Assembly: GCA_963971285.1 (NCBI GenBank)
Contig: OZ020255.1
Coordinates: 15,148,931 to 15,212,930, forward strand
Source: Astropecten irregularis
Taxonomy: Eukaryota; Echinodermata; Asteroidea; Paxillosida; Astropectinidae
Reading direction: 5' to 3'
DNA length: 64,000 nucleotides
The position numbers and the translations under genes were made by a program. The notes below the pieces were generated by a model. That model did no database searches and was not told where the DNA came from. It saw only the letters and a program-made list of their open reading frames with translations. Positions 7,707-19,148 of the stretch are shown here, piece by piece. Every line of letters begins with the position of its first letter. Position 1 is the first letter of the stretch.

Positions 7707-8471
7707 CTAGACAGCAAGAAGCACCTGTGATGCTCGTTGCAATAAAATAAAACTAGACAGCAAGAAGCACCTTTGATGCTCAATGCAATTTAATAAAACT
7801 AGACAGCAAGAAGCACCTTTGATGCTCGATGCAATTAAATCAAACTAGACAGCAAGAAGCACCTTTGATGCTCGATGCAATTTAATAAAACTAGACAGCA
7901 AGAAGCACCTTTGATGCTCGATGCAATTAAATCAAACTAGACATCAAGAAGCACCTTTGATGCTCGATGCAATTTAATCAAACTAGACAGCAAGAAGCAC
8001 CTTTGATGCTCAGCAATGCAATTTAATCAAACTAGACAGCAAGAAGCACCTTTGATGCTCAATGCAATTTAATCAAACTAGACAGCAAGAAGCACCTTTG
8101 ATGCTCAGCAATGCAATTTAATAAAACTAGACAGCAAGAAGCACCTTTGATGCTCAATGCAATTTAATAAAACTAGACAGCAAGAAGCACCTTTGATGCT
8201 CGATGCAATTTAATCAAACTAGACAGCAAGAAGCACCTTTGTTGCTCGATGCAATTTAATAAAACTAGACAGGAAGAAGCACCTTTGATGCTCGATGCAA
8301 TTTAATCAAACTAGACAGGAAGAAGCACCTTTGATGCTCAGCAATGCAATTCAATAAAACTAGACAGCAAGAAGCACCTTTGATGCTCAGCAATGCAATT
8401 TAATAAAGCTAGACAGCAAAAAGCACCTTTGCTCAATGCAATTTAATAAAACTAGACAGCAAGAAGCACCT
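7707..8471. repeat. Minisatellite C, unit 2 (17 monomers)
   Basis: 765 bp, one 46-bp monomer fewer than unit 1. One monomer has CTAGACATCAAG (near 7940). Confidence 0.95.
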
Positions 8472-8602
8472 GAGTGAGCAATGCAAAGCTGCGTATATGC
8501 AATTCGTAGAATATAGCTTTTGCTGGCAACTTTTACGTTTGTAATTTTTACTACCAATTTTTCTTGTCTCCATTAAGCATTATCCCTTCTTTCTACTGGG
8601 CT
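8472..8602. repeat. Block D, unit 2
   Basis: 131 bp, essentially identical to unit 1, joining the satellite at the same monomer position. Confidence 0.85.
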
Positions 8603-10811
8603 ATATCTGGTCTTACTTTTAGAAAGTAACAAGGACGTTCACTGAAATTATTAGAAAAATTTAGGTTATTTACTAGAATATTTTGGTTAATTATTAACCA
8701 AAGTTAACGCGATAAATAATATCTGGTCTTACTTTTAGAACGTTACAAGGACGTTCACTGAAATTATTAGAAAAATTTTGGTTATTTACTAGAATATTTC
8801 GGTTAGTTATTAACCAAAGTTGACGTGATAAATAATATCTGGTCTTACCTTTAGAACGTTACAAGGACGTTCACTAAAATTATTAGAAAAATTTAGGTTA
8901 TTTACTAGAATATTTTGGTTAGTTTTTAACCAAAGTTGACGCGATAAATAATGTCTGGTCTTACTTTTAGAAGGTTACAAGGACGTTCACTGAAATTATT
9001 AGAAAAATTTAGGTTATTTACTAGAATATTTTGGTTAGTTTTTAAGCAAAGTTGACGCGATAAATAATGTCTGGTCTTACTTTTAGAACGTTACAAGGAC
9101 GTTCACTGAAATTATTAGAAAAATGTAGGTTATTTACTAGAATATTTTGGTTAGTTTTTAACCAAAGTTGACGCGATAAATAATATCTGGTCTTACTTTT
9201 CGAACGTTACAAGGACGTTCACTGAAATTATAAGAAAAATTTAGGTTATTTACTAGAATATTTTGGTTAGTTATTAACCAAAGTTGACGCGATAAATAAT
9301 ATCTGGTCTTACTTTTAGAACGTTACTAGGACGTTCACTGAAATTATTAGAAAAATTTAGGTTATTTACTAGAATATTTTGGTTAGTTATTAACCAAAGT
9401 TGACGCGATAAATAATATCTGGTCTTACTTTTAGAACGTTACTAGGACGTTCACTGAAATTATTATAAAAATTTAGGTTATTTACTAGAATATTTTGGTT
9501 AGTTATTAACCAAAGTTGACGCGATAAATAATATCTGGTCTTACTTTTAGAACGTTAGAAGGACGTTCACTGAAATTATTAGAAAAATTTAGGTTATTTA
9601 CTAGAATATTTTGGTTAGTTATTAACCAAAGTTGACGCGATAAATAATATCTGGTCTTACTTTTAGAACGTTAGAAGGACGTTTACTGAAATTATAAGAA
9701 AAATTTAGGTTATTTACAAGAATATTTTGGTTAGTTATTAACCAAAGTTGACGGGATAAATAATATCTGGTCTTACTTTAAGAACGTTACAAGGACGTTC
9801 ACTGAAATTATTAGAAAAATTTAGGTTATTTACTAGAATATTTTGGTTAGTTATTAACCAAAGTTGACGCGATAAATAATATCTGGTCTTACTTTTAGAA
9901 CATTACTAGGACGTTCACTGAAATTATTAGAAAAATTTAGGTTATTTACTAGAATATTTTGGTTAGTTATTAACCAAAGTTGACGTGATAAATAATATCT
10001 GGTCTTACTTTTAGAACGTTAGAAGGACGTTCACTTAAATTATTAGAAAAATTTAGGTTATTTACTAGAATATTTTGGTTAGTTATTAACCAAAGTTGAC
10101 GCGATAAATAATATCTGGTCTTACTTTTAGAACGTTAGAAGGACGTTCACTGAAATTATAAGAAAAATTTAGGTTATTTACAAGAATATTTTGGTTAGTT
10201 ATTAACCAAAGTTGAAGGGATAAATAATATCTGGTCTTACTTTAAGAACGTTACAAGGACGTTCACTGAAATTATTAGAAAAAATTAGGTTATTTACTAG
10301 AATATTTTGGTTAGTTATTAACCAAAGTTGACACGATAAATAATATCTGGTCTTACTTTTAGAACGTTACTAGGACGTTCACTGAAATTATTAGAAAAAT
10401 TTAGGTTATTTACTAGAATATTTTGGTTAGTTATTAACCAAAGTTGACGCGATAAATAATATCTGGTCTTACTTTTAGAACGTTACAAGGACGTTCACTG
10501 AAATTATTAGAAAAATTAAGGTTATTTACTAGAATATTTTGGTTAGTTATTAACCAAAGTTGACGGGATAAATAATATCTGGTCTTACTTTAAGAACGTT
10601 ACAAGGACGTTCACTGAAATTATTAGAAAAATTTAGGTTATTTAGGCCTACTAGAATATTTTGGTTAGTTATTAACCAAAGTTGACGCGATAAATAATAT
10701 CTGGTCTTACTTTTAGAACGTTACAAGGACGTTCACTGAAATTATTAGAAAAATTTAGGTTATTTACTTGAATATTTTGGTTAGTTATTAACCAAAGTTG
10801 ACACGATAAAT
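8603..10811. repeat. 116-bp satellite array A3 (19 monomers)
   Basis: 2209 bp = 19 x 116 + 6 - 1. GGCCTA is at 10645-10650. It follows A2 in monomer order but lacks the tandem duplicate near its left end and begins AGAAAGTAAC. Confidence 0.97.
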
Positions 10812-11910
10812 CTATGTTTAGAAATGCAGACATGAAAATTACATTCAATAAAATAAAAACTTAGTTATTTGAGGGGTAGGAGAACTTCCCCAGTTTTCCG
10901 CCTGGCGTTGTTACCCCAACCTTTGCGACAGACCAGTGAAGAGGGTCACTCCTTGTTTCTGGTCTAGGCAAAGGTCTGCCAGTTTAATAATAATAATAAT
11001 AACTTTCTCTATTCCTTCTGGAACTAAGTAAGCAGCGTTAGTGAGCAATGCAGAGCAGCGTAGATGCAACTCGTACAATATAGCTTTTGCGTGCAACTTT
11101 TACGTCTGTCATTTTTACTAGCAAGCTTTTCTTGTCTCCATTAGGCATTAGCCCATCTTTCTACTTGGCTATCCGGTCTTTCTGCCGGGAAGAGACCTAT
11201 CTACCGGTCTTTAATATTGGTCTTGTCATGGGGAAGTAGACTGTCTACCGGGCTTAGCGATGATGAAAGAGTCAATGAATGGAAGATGGAACAAATCGTG
11301 GAATGGAACGTTTAACGGTACTTGGAACGAAACTTGGAACAGAACTTGGAGCAGAAGGTGGAATTAAACACGGAACTGAATATAGAATGGAAAGCGGAAT
11401 GGGATGCAGAGGGTAACGATTGTTCTGCATGTGTCATTCCGTGTTTTTTTTTCGTGCTTCATTATCCGATATCCGTGTTCTAATCTCGTTCCGACCTGTG
11501 CATTCCGTACACTGCGTTCCGCTCCGCGTTCCAATGTTCTGTATTCCGTCGTGCGTTCTGTTGTGCATCCCTTTCTGCATTCCACTCTGTGTTCCGTTCT
11601 GTGTTTTTTCTACATTTTGTTCTGTGTTCCAATCCACGTTCCATTCCAAGTTTCGTTCTTTGTTCCATTCCACGTTCCGTTCTTTGTTCCGTACATGAAC
11701 TCTTTCATCAAAAACTTTTTCATTTTCATGTATGCAGTGCGGTACTTGCCGCGATATTGGATTCGATTCACCCCGCTGACCCCAGCTAGCTCGGTGGCCT
11801 AGCGGTATGGCACCTGTACTAGTAAGCAGGAGGTCGTGGATTCGAATCCCACCTGAGCCAGGATGTGATTTTTTCATGAAAACATGAAAATTACATTCAA
11901 TAAAATAAAA
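10812..11910. repeat. Block B, unit 3
   Basis: The poly-T run near 11447 is T9, one longer than in units 1 and 2, which shifts frame in the overlapping ORFs on both strands. It also has GTAGACTG for GTAGCCTG and TTCCGTACATG for TTCCGTTCATG. Confidence 0.9.
11788..11860 (+). tRNA. tRNA-Thr(AGT)-like element, unit 3
   Basis: Identical to unit 1 over 73 nt. T6 at 11869-11874. Confidence 0.6.
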
Positions 11911-12491
11911 CTAGACAGCAAGAAGCACCTGTGATGCTCGTTGCAATAAAATAAAACTAGACAGCAAGAAGCACCTTTGATGCTCGATGCAATTTAATCA
12001 AACTAGACAGCAAGAAGCACCTTTGATGCTCAGCAATGCAATTTAATCAAACTAGACAGCAAGAAGCACCTTTGATGCTCAATGCAATTTAATCAAACTA
12101 GACAGCAAGAAGCACCTTTGATGCTCAGCAATGCAATTTAATAAAACTAGACAGCAAGAAGCACCTTTGATGCTCAATGCAATTTAATAAAACTAGACAG
12201 CAAGAAGCACCTTTGATGCTCGATGCAATTTAATCAAACTAGACAGCAAGAAGCACCTTTGTTGCTCGATGCAATTTAATAAAACTAGACAGGAAGAAGC
12301 ACCTTTGATGCTCGATGCAATTTAATAAAACTAGACAGGAAGAAGCACCTTTGATGCTCAGCAATGCAATTCAATAAAACTAGACAGCAAGAAGCACCTT
12401 TGATGCTCAGCAATGCAATTTAATAAAGCTAGACAGCAAAAAGCACCTTTGCTCAATGCAATTTAATAAAACTAGACAGCAAGAAGCACCT
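11911..12491. repeat. Minisatellite C, unit 3 (13 monomers)
   Basis: 581 bp, five monomers fewer than unit 1; the missing copies lie near the left end, where the AATTAAATC linkers are absent. Confidence 0.95.
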
Positions 12492-12622
12492 GAGTGAGCA
12501 ATGCAAAGCTGCGTATATGCAATTCGTAGAATATAGCTTTTGCTGGCAACTTTTACGTTTTTAATTTTTACTACCAATTTTTCTTGTCTCCATTAAGCAT
12601 TATCCCTTCTTTCTACTGGGCT
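12492..12622. repeat. Block D, unit 3
   Basis: 131 bp; carries TTTTTAATTTTT in place of TTTGTAATTTTT. Confidence 0.85.
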
Positions 12623-13206
12623 ATATCTGGTCTTACTTTTAGAAAGTTACAAGGACGTTCACTGAAATTATTAGAAAAAATTAGGTTATTTACTAGAATA
12701 TTTTGGTTAGTTATTAACCAAAGTTGACGCGATAAATAATATCTGGTCTTACTTTTAGAACGTTACTAGGACGTTCACTGAAATTATTAGAAAAATTTAG
12801 GTTACTTACTAGAATATTTTGGTTAGTTATTAACCAAAGTTGACGCGATAAATAATATCTGGTCTTACTTTTAGAACGTTACAAGGACGTTCACTGAAAT
12901 TATTAGAAAAATTTAGGTTATTTACTAGAATATTTTGGTTAGTTATTAACCAAAGTTGACGGGATAAATAATATCTGGTTTACTTTAAGAACGTTACAAG
13001 GACGTTCACTGAAATTATTAGAAAAATTTAGGTTATTTAGGCCTACTAGAATATTTTGGTTAGTTATTAACCAAAGTTGACGCGATAAATAATATCTGGT
13101 CTTACTTTTAGAACGTTACAAGGACGTTCACTGAAATTATTAGAAAAATTTAGGTTATTCACTTGAATATTTTGGTTAGTTATTAACCAAAGTTGACACG
13201 ATAAAT
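12623..13206. repeat. 116-bp satellite array A4 (only 5 monomers)
   Basis: 584 bp: 5 x 116 + 6 - 1, with one further deleted C (CTGGTTTACTT near 12977). It keeps only the terminal monomer set including GGCCTA (13040-13045), so it is the shortest A array and gives the 2395-bp minimal HOR period. Confidence 0.97.
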
Positions 13207-14304
13207 CTATATTTAGAAATGCAGACATGAAAATTACATTCAATAAAATAAAAACTTAGTTATTTGAGGGGTAGGAGAACTTCCCCAGTTTTCCGCCTGG
13301 CGTTGTTACCCCAACCTTTGCGACAGACCAGTGAAGAGGGTCACTCCTTGTTTCTGGTCTAGGCAAAGGTCTGCCAGTTTAATAATAATAATAATAACTT
13401 TCTCTTTTCCTTCTGGAACTAAGTAAGCAGCGTTAGTGAGCAATGCAGAGCAGCGTAGATGCAACTCGTACAATATAGCTTTTGCGTGCAACTTTTACGT
13501 CTGTCATTTTTACTAGCAAGCTTTTCTTGTCTCCATTAGGCATTAGCCCATCTTTCTACTTGGCTATCCGGTCTTTCTGCCGGGAAGAGACCTATCTACC
13601 GGTCTTTAATATTGGTCTTGTCATGGGGAAGTAGCCTGTCTACCGGGCTTAGCGATGATGAAAGAGTCAATGAATGGAAGATGGAACAAATCGTGGAATG
13701 GAACGTTTAACGGTACTTGGAACGAAACTTGGAACAGAACTTGGAGCAGAAGGTGGAATTAAACACGGAACTGAATATAGAATGGAAAGCGGAATGGGAT
13801 GCAGAGGGTAACGATTGTTCTGCATGTGTCATTCCGTGTTTTTTTTCGTGCTTCATTATCCGATATCCGTGTTCTAATCTCGTTCCGACCTGTGCATTCC
13901 GTACACTGCGTTCCGCTCCGCGTTCCAATGTTCTGTATTCCGTCGTGCGTTCTGTTGTGCATCCCTTTCTGCATTCCACTCTGTGTTCCGTTCTGTGTTT
14001 TTTCTACATTTTGTTCTGTGTTCCAATCCACGTTCCGTTCCAAGTTTCGTTCTTTGTTCCATTCCACGTTCCGTTCTTTGTTCCGTTCATGAACTCTTTC
14101 ATCAAAAACTTTTTCATTTTCATGTATGCAGTGCGGTACTTGCCGCGATATTGGATTCGATTCACCCCGCTGACCCCAGCTAGCTCGGTGGCCTAGCGGT
14201 ATGGCACCTGTACTAGTAAGCAGGAGGTCGTGGATTCGAATCCCACCTGAGCCAGCATGTGATTTTTTCATGAAAACATGAAAATTACATTCAATAAAAT
14301 AAAA
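13207..14304. repeat. Block B, unit 4
   Basis: Back to T8. The left edge reads TCTATATTT (TCTATGTTT in units 1-3), with CTCTTTTCC for CTCTATTCC. From here on the right foldback arm has GTTCCGTTCCAAG, extending the best arm pair to 16 bp. Confidence 0.9.
14182..14254 (+). tRNA. tRNA-Thr(AGT)-like element, unit 4
   Basis: Identical 73 nt. The 3' flank changes from GGATGTGA to GCATGTGA, kept in all later units. T6 at 14263-14268. Confidence 0.6.
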
Positions 14305-14833
14305 CTAGACAGCAAGAAGCACCTGTGATGCTCGTTGCAATAAAATAAAACTAGACAGCAAGAAGCACCTTTGATGCTCAATGCAATTTAATAAAACTAG
14401 ACAGCAAGAAGCACCTTTGATGCTCGATGCAATTAAATCAAACTAGACAGCAAGAAGCACATTTGATGCTCGATGCAATTTAATCAAACTAGACAGCAAG
14501 AAGCACCTTTGATGCTCAATGCAATTTAATAAAACTAGACAGCAAGAAGCACCTTTGATGCTCGATGCAATTTAATCAAACTAGACAGCAAGAAGCACCT
14601 TTGTTGCTCGATGCAATTTAATAAAACTAGACAGGAAGAAGCACCTTTGATGCTCGATGCAATTTAATAAAACTAGACAGGAAGAAGCACCTTTGATGCT
14701 CAGCAATGCAATTCAATAAAACTAGACAGCAAGAAGCACCTTTGATGCTCAGCAATGCAATTTAATAAAGCTAGACAGCAAAAAGCACCTTTGCTCAATG
14801 CAATTTAATAAAACTAGACAGCAAGAAGCACCT
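14305..14833. repeat. Minisatellite C, unit 4 (12 monomers)
   Basis: 529 bp; includes a unique GCACATTTGATGC monomer near 14457. Confidence 0.95.
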
Positions 14834-14964
14834 GAGTGAGCAATGCAAAGCTGCGTATATGCAACTCGTAGAATATAGCTTTTGCTGGCAACTTTTACCT
14901 TTGTAATTTTTACTACCAATTTTTCTTGTCTCCATTAAGCATTATCCCTTCTTTCTACTGGGCT
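14834..14964. repeat. Block D, unit 4
   Basis: 131 bp; has TGCAACTCG (TGCAATTCG in units 1-3) and TTTTACCTTTG, so it is closer to P1 at the first site. Confidence 0.85.
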
Positions 14965-17289
14965 ATATCTGGTCTTACTTTTAGAAAGTTACAAGGACGT
15001 TCACTGAAATTATTAGAAAAATTTAGGTTATTTACTAGAATATTTTGGTTAGTTTTTAACCAAAGTTGACGTGATAAATAATATCTGGTCTTACCTTTAG
15101 AAGGTTACAAGGACGTTCACTGAAATTATTAGAAAAATTTAGGTTATTTACTAGAATATTTTGGTTAGTTTTTAACCAAACGTGACGCGATAAATAATGT
15201 CTGGTCTTACCTTTAGAAGGTTACAAGGACGTTCACTGAAATTATTAGAAAAATTTAGGTTATTTACTAGAATATTTTGGTTAGTTTTTAACCAAATTGG
15301 ACGCGATAAATAATGTCTGGTCTTACTTTTAGAACGTTACAAGGACGTTCACTGAAATTATTAGAAAAATGTAGGTTATTTACTAGAATATTTCGGTTAG
15401 TTTTTAACCAAAGTTGACGCGATAAATAATATCTGGTCTTACTTTTCGAACGTTACAAGGACGTTCACTGAAATTATAAGAAAAATTTAGGTTATTTACT
15501 AGAATATTTTGGTTAGTTATTAACCAAAGTTGACGCGATAAATAATATCTGGTCTTACTTTTAGAACGTTACTAGGACGTTCACTGAAATTATTAGAAAA
15601 ATTTAGGTTATTTACTAGAATATTTTGGTTAGTTATTAACCAAAGTTGACGCGATAAATAATATCTGGTCTTACTTTTAGAACGTTACTAGGACGTTCAC
15701 TGAAATTATTAGAAAAATTTAGGTTATTTACTAGAATATTTTGGTTAGTTATTAACCAAAGTTGACACGATAAATAATATCTGGTCTTACTTTTAGAACG
15801 TTAGAAGGACGTTCACTGAAATTATTAGAAAAATTTAGGTTATTTACTAGAATATTTTGGTTAGTTATTAACCAAAGTTGACGCGATAAATAATATCTGG
15901 TCTTACTTTTAGAACGTTAGAAGGACGTTCACTGAAATTATAAGAAAAATTTAGGTTATTTACAAGAATATTTTGGTTAGTTATTAACCAAAGTTGACGG
16001 GATAAATAATATCTGGTCTTACTTTAAGAACGTTACAAGGACGTTCACTGAAATTATTAGAAAAATTTAGGTTATTTACTAGAATATTTTGGTTAGTTAT
16101 TAACCAAAGTTGACGCGATAAATAATATCTGGTCTTACTTTTAGAACGTTACTAGGACGTTCACTGAAATTATTAGAAAAATTTAGGTTATTTACTAGAA
16201 TATTTTGGTTAGTTATTAACCAAAGTTGACGTGATAAATAATATCTGGTCTTACTTTTAGAACGTTACTAGGACGTTCACTGAAATTATTAGAAAAATGT
16301 AGGTTATTTACTAGAATATTTTGGTTAGTTATTAACCAAAGTTGACGCGATAAATAATATCTGGTCTTACTTTTAGAACGTTACTAGGACGTTCACTGAA
16401 ATTATTATAAAAATTTAGGTTATTTGCTAGAATATTTTGGTTAGTTATTAACCAAAGTTGACGCGATAAATAATATCTGGTCTTACTTTTAGAACGTTAG
16501 AAGGACGTTCACTGAAATTATTAGAAAAATTTAGGTTATTTACTAGAATATTTTGGTTAGTTATTAACCAAAGTTGACGCGATAAATAATATCTGGTCTT
16601 ACTTTTAGAACGTTAGAAGGACGTTCACTGAAATTATAAGAAAAATTTAGGTTATTTACAAGAATATTTTGGTTAGTTATTAACCAAAGTTGAAGGGATA
16701 AATAATATCTGGTCTTACTTTAAGAACGTTACAAGGACGTTCACTGAAATTATTAGAAAAAATTAGGTTATTTACTAGAATATTTTGGTTAGTTATTAAC
16801 CAAAGTTGACGCGATAAATAATATCTGGTCTTACTTTTAGAACATTACTAGGACGTTCACTGAAATTATTAGAAAAATTTAGGTTATTTACTAGAATATT
16901 TTGGTTAGTTATTAACCAAAGTTGACGCAATAAATAATATCTGGTCTTACTTTTAGAACATTACAAGGACGTTCACTGAAATTATTAGAAAAATTTAGGT
17001 TATTTACTAGAATATTTTGGTTAGTTATTAACCAAAGTTGACGGGATAAATAATATCTGGTCTTACTTTAAGAACGTTACAAGGACGTTCACTGAAATTA
17101 TTAGAAAAATTTAGGTTATTTAGGCCTACTAGAATATTTTGGTTAGTTATTAACCAAAGTTGACGCGATAAATAATATCTGGTCTTACTTTTAGAACGTT
17201 ACAAGGACGTTCACTGAAATTATTAGAAAAATTTAGGTTATTTACTTGAATATTTTGGTTAGTTATTAACCAAAGTTGACACGATAAAT
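14965..17289. repeat. 116-bp satellite array A5 (20 monomers)
   Basis: 2325 bp = 20 x 116 + 6 - 1. GGCCTA at 17123-17128. Distinct left monomers carry AAACGTGACGCG and AAATTGGACGCG after the first dyad. Confidence 0.97.
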
Positions 17290-18386
17290 CTATATTTAGA
17301 AATGCAGACATGAAAATACATTCAATAAAATAAAAACTTAGTTATTTGAGGGGAAGGAGAACTTCCCCAGTTTTCCGCCTGGCGTTGTTACCCCAACCTT
17401 TGCGACAGACCAGTGAAGAGGGTCACTCCTTGTTTCTGGTCTAGGCAAAGGTCTGCCAGTTTAATAATAATAATAATAACTTTCTCTATTCCTTCTGGAA
17501 CTAAGTAAGCAGCGTTAGTGAGCAATGCAGAGCAGCGTAGATGCAACTCGTACAATATAGCTTTTGCGTGCAACTTTTACGTCTGTCATTTTTACTAGCA
17601 AGCTTTTCTTGTCTCCATTAGGCATTAGCCCATCTTTCTACTTGGCTATCCGGTCTTTCTGCCGGGAAGAGACCTATCTACCGGTCTTTAATATTGGTCT
17701 TGTCATGGGGAAGTAGCCTGTCTACCGGGCTTAGCGATGATGAAAGAGTCAATGAATGGAAGATGGAACAAATCGTGGAATGGAACGTTTAACGGTACTT
17801 GGAACGAAACTTGGAACAGAACTTGGAGCAGAAGGTTGAATTAAACACGGAACTGAATATAGAATGGAAAGCGGAATGGGATGCAGAGGGTAACGATTGT
17901 TCTGCATGTGTCATTCCGTGTTTTTTTTCGTGCTTCATTATCCCATATCCGTGTTCTAATCTCGTTCCGATCTGTGCATTCCGTACACTGCGTTCCGCTC
18001 CGCGTTCCAATGTTCTGTATTCCGTCGTGCGTTCTGTTGTGCATCCCTTTCTGCATTCCACTCTGTGTTCCGTTCTGTGTTTTTTCTACATTTTGTTCTG
18101 TGTTCCAATCCACATTCCGTTCCAAGTTTCGTTCTATGTTCCATTCCACGTTCCGTTCTTTGTTCCGTTCATGAACTCTTTCATCAAAAACTTTTTCATT
18201 TTCATGTATGCAGTGCGGTACTTGCCGCGATATTGGATTCGATATACCCCGCTGAACCCAGCTAGCTCGGTGGCCTAGCGGTATGGCACCTGTACTAGTA
18301 AGCAGGAGGTCGTGGATTCGAATCCCACCTGAGCCAGCATGTGATTTTTTCATGAAAACATGAAAATTACATTCAATAAAATAAAA
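17290..18386. repeat. Block B, unit 5
   Basis: One T is missing from the left 29-bp repeat. GGGGAAG-GAGAA-CTTCCCC (17350-17368) is a perfect 7-bp hairpin; other families have a T-T mismatch. Private changes include ATTATCCCATATCC and GATATACCCCGCTGAACCC just before the tRNA-like element, shared only with unit 6. Confidence 0.9.
18264..18336 (+). tRNA. tRNA-Thr(AGT)-like element, unit 5
   Basis: Identical 73 nt although the flank immediately upstream differs from units 1-4. T6 at 18345-18350. Confidence 0.6.
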
Positions 18387-19016
18387 CTAGACAGCAAGAA
18401 GCACCTGTGATGCTCGTTGCAATAAAATAAAACTAGACAGCAAGAAGCACCTTTGATGCTCAATGCAATTCAATAAAACTAGACAGCAAGAAGCACCTTT
18501 GATGCTCGATGCAATTAAATCAAACTAGACAGCAAGAAGCACCTTTGATGCTCAATGCAATTTAATAAAACTAGACAGCAAGAAGCACCTTTGATGCTCG
18601 ATGCAATTTAATCAAACTAGACAGCAAGAAGCAACTTTATTGCTCGATGCAATTTAATAAAACTAGACAGGAAGAAGCACCTTTGATGCTCAGCAATGCA
18701 ATTCAATAAAACTAGACAGCAAGAAGCACCTTTGATGCTCAGCAATGCAATTCAATAAAACTAGACAGGAAGAAGCACCTTTGATGCTCAGCAATGCAAT
18801 TCAATAAAACTAGACAGCAAGAAGCACCTTTGATGCTCGATGCAATTTAATAAAACTAGACAGGAAGAAGCACCTTTGATGCTCAGCAATGCAATTCAAT
18901 AAAACTAGACAGCAAGAAGCACCTTTTATGCTCAGCAATGCAATTTAATAAAGCTAGACAGCAAAAAGCACCTTTGCTCAATGCAATTTAATAAAACTAG
19001 ACAGCAAGAAGCACCT
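18387..19016. repeat. Minisatellite C, unit 5 (14 monomers)
   Basis: 630 bp; rich in 49-bp CAGCAATGC variants and includes a GCAACTTTATTGCTC monomer. Confidence 0.95.
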
Positions 19017-19148
19017 GAGTGAGCAATGCAAAGCTGCGTATATGCAACTCGTAGAATATAGCTTTTGCTGGCAACTTTTACGTTTGTAATTTTTACTACC
19101 AATTTTTTCTTGTCTCCATTAAGCATTATCCCTTCTTTCTACTGGGCT
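19017..19148. repeat. Block D, unit 5
   Basis: 132 bp: one extra T in CCAATTTTTTCTTG. This opens small ORFs of 62-64 codons crossing into the satellite, which are not considered genes. Confidence 0.85.
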
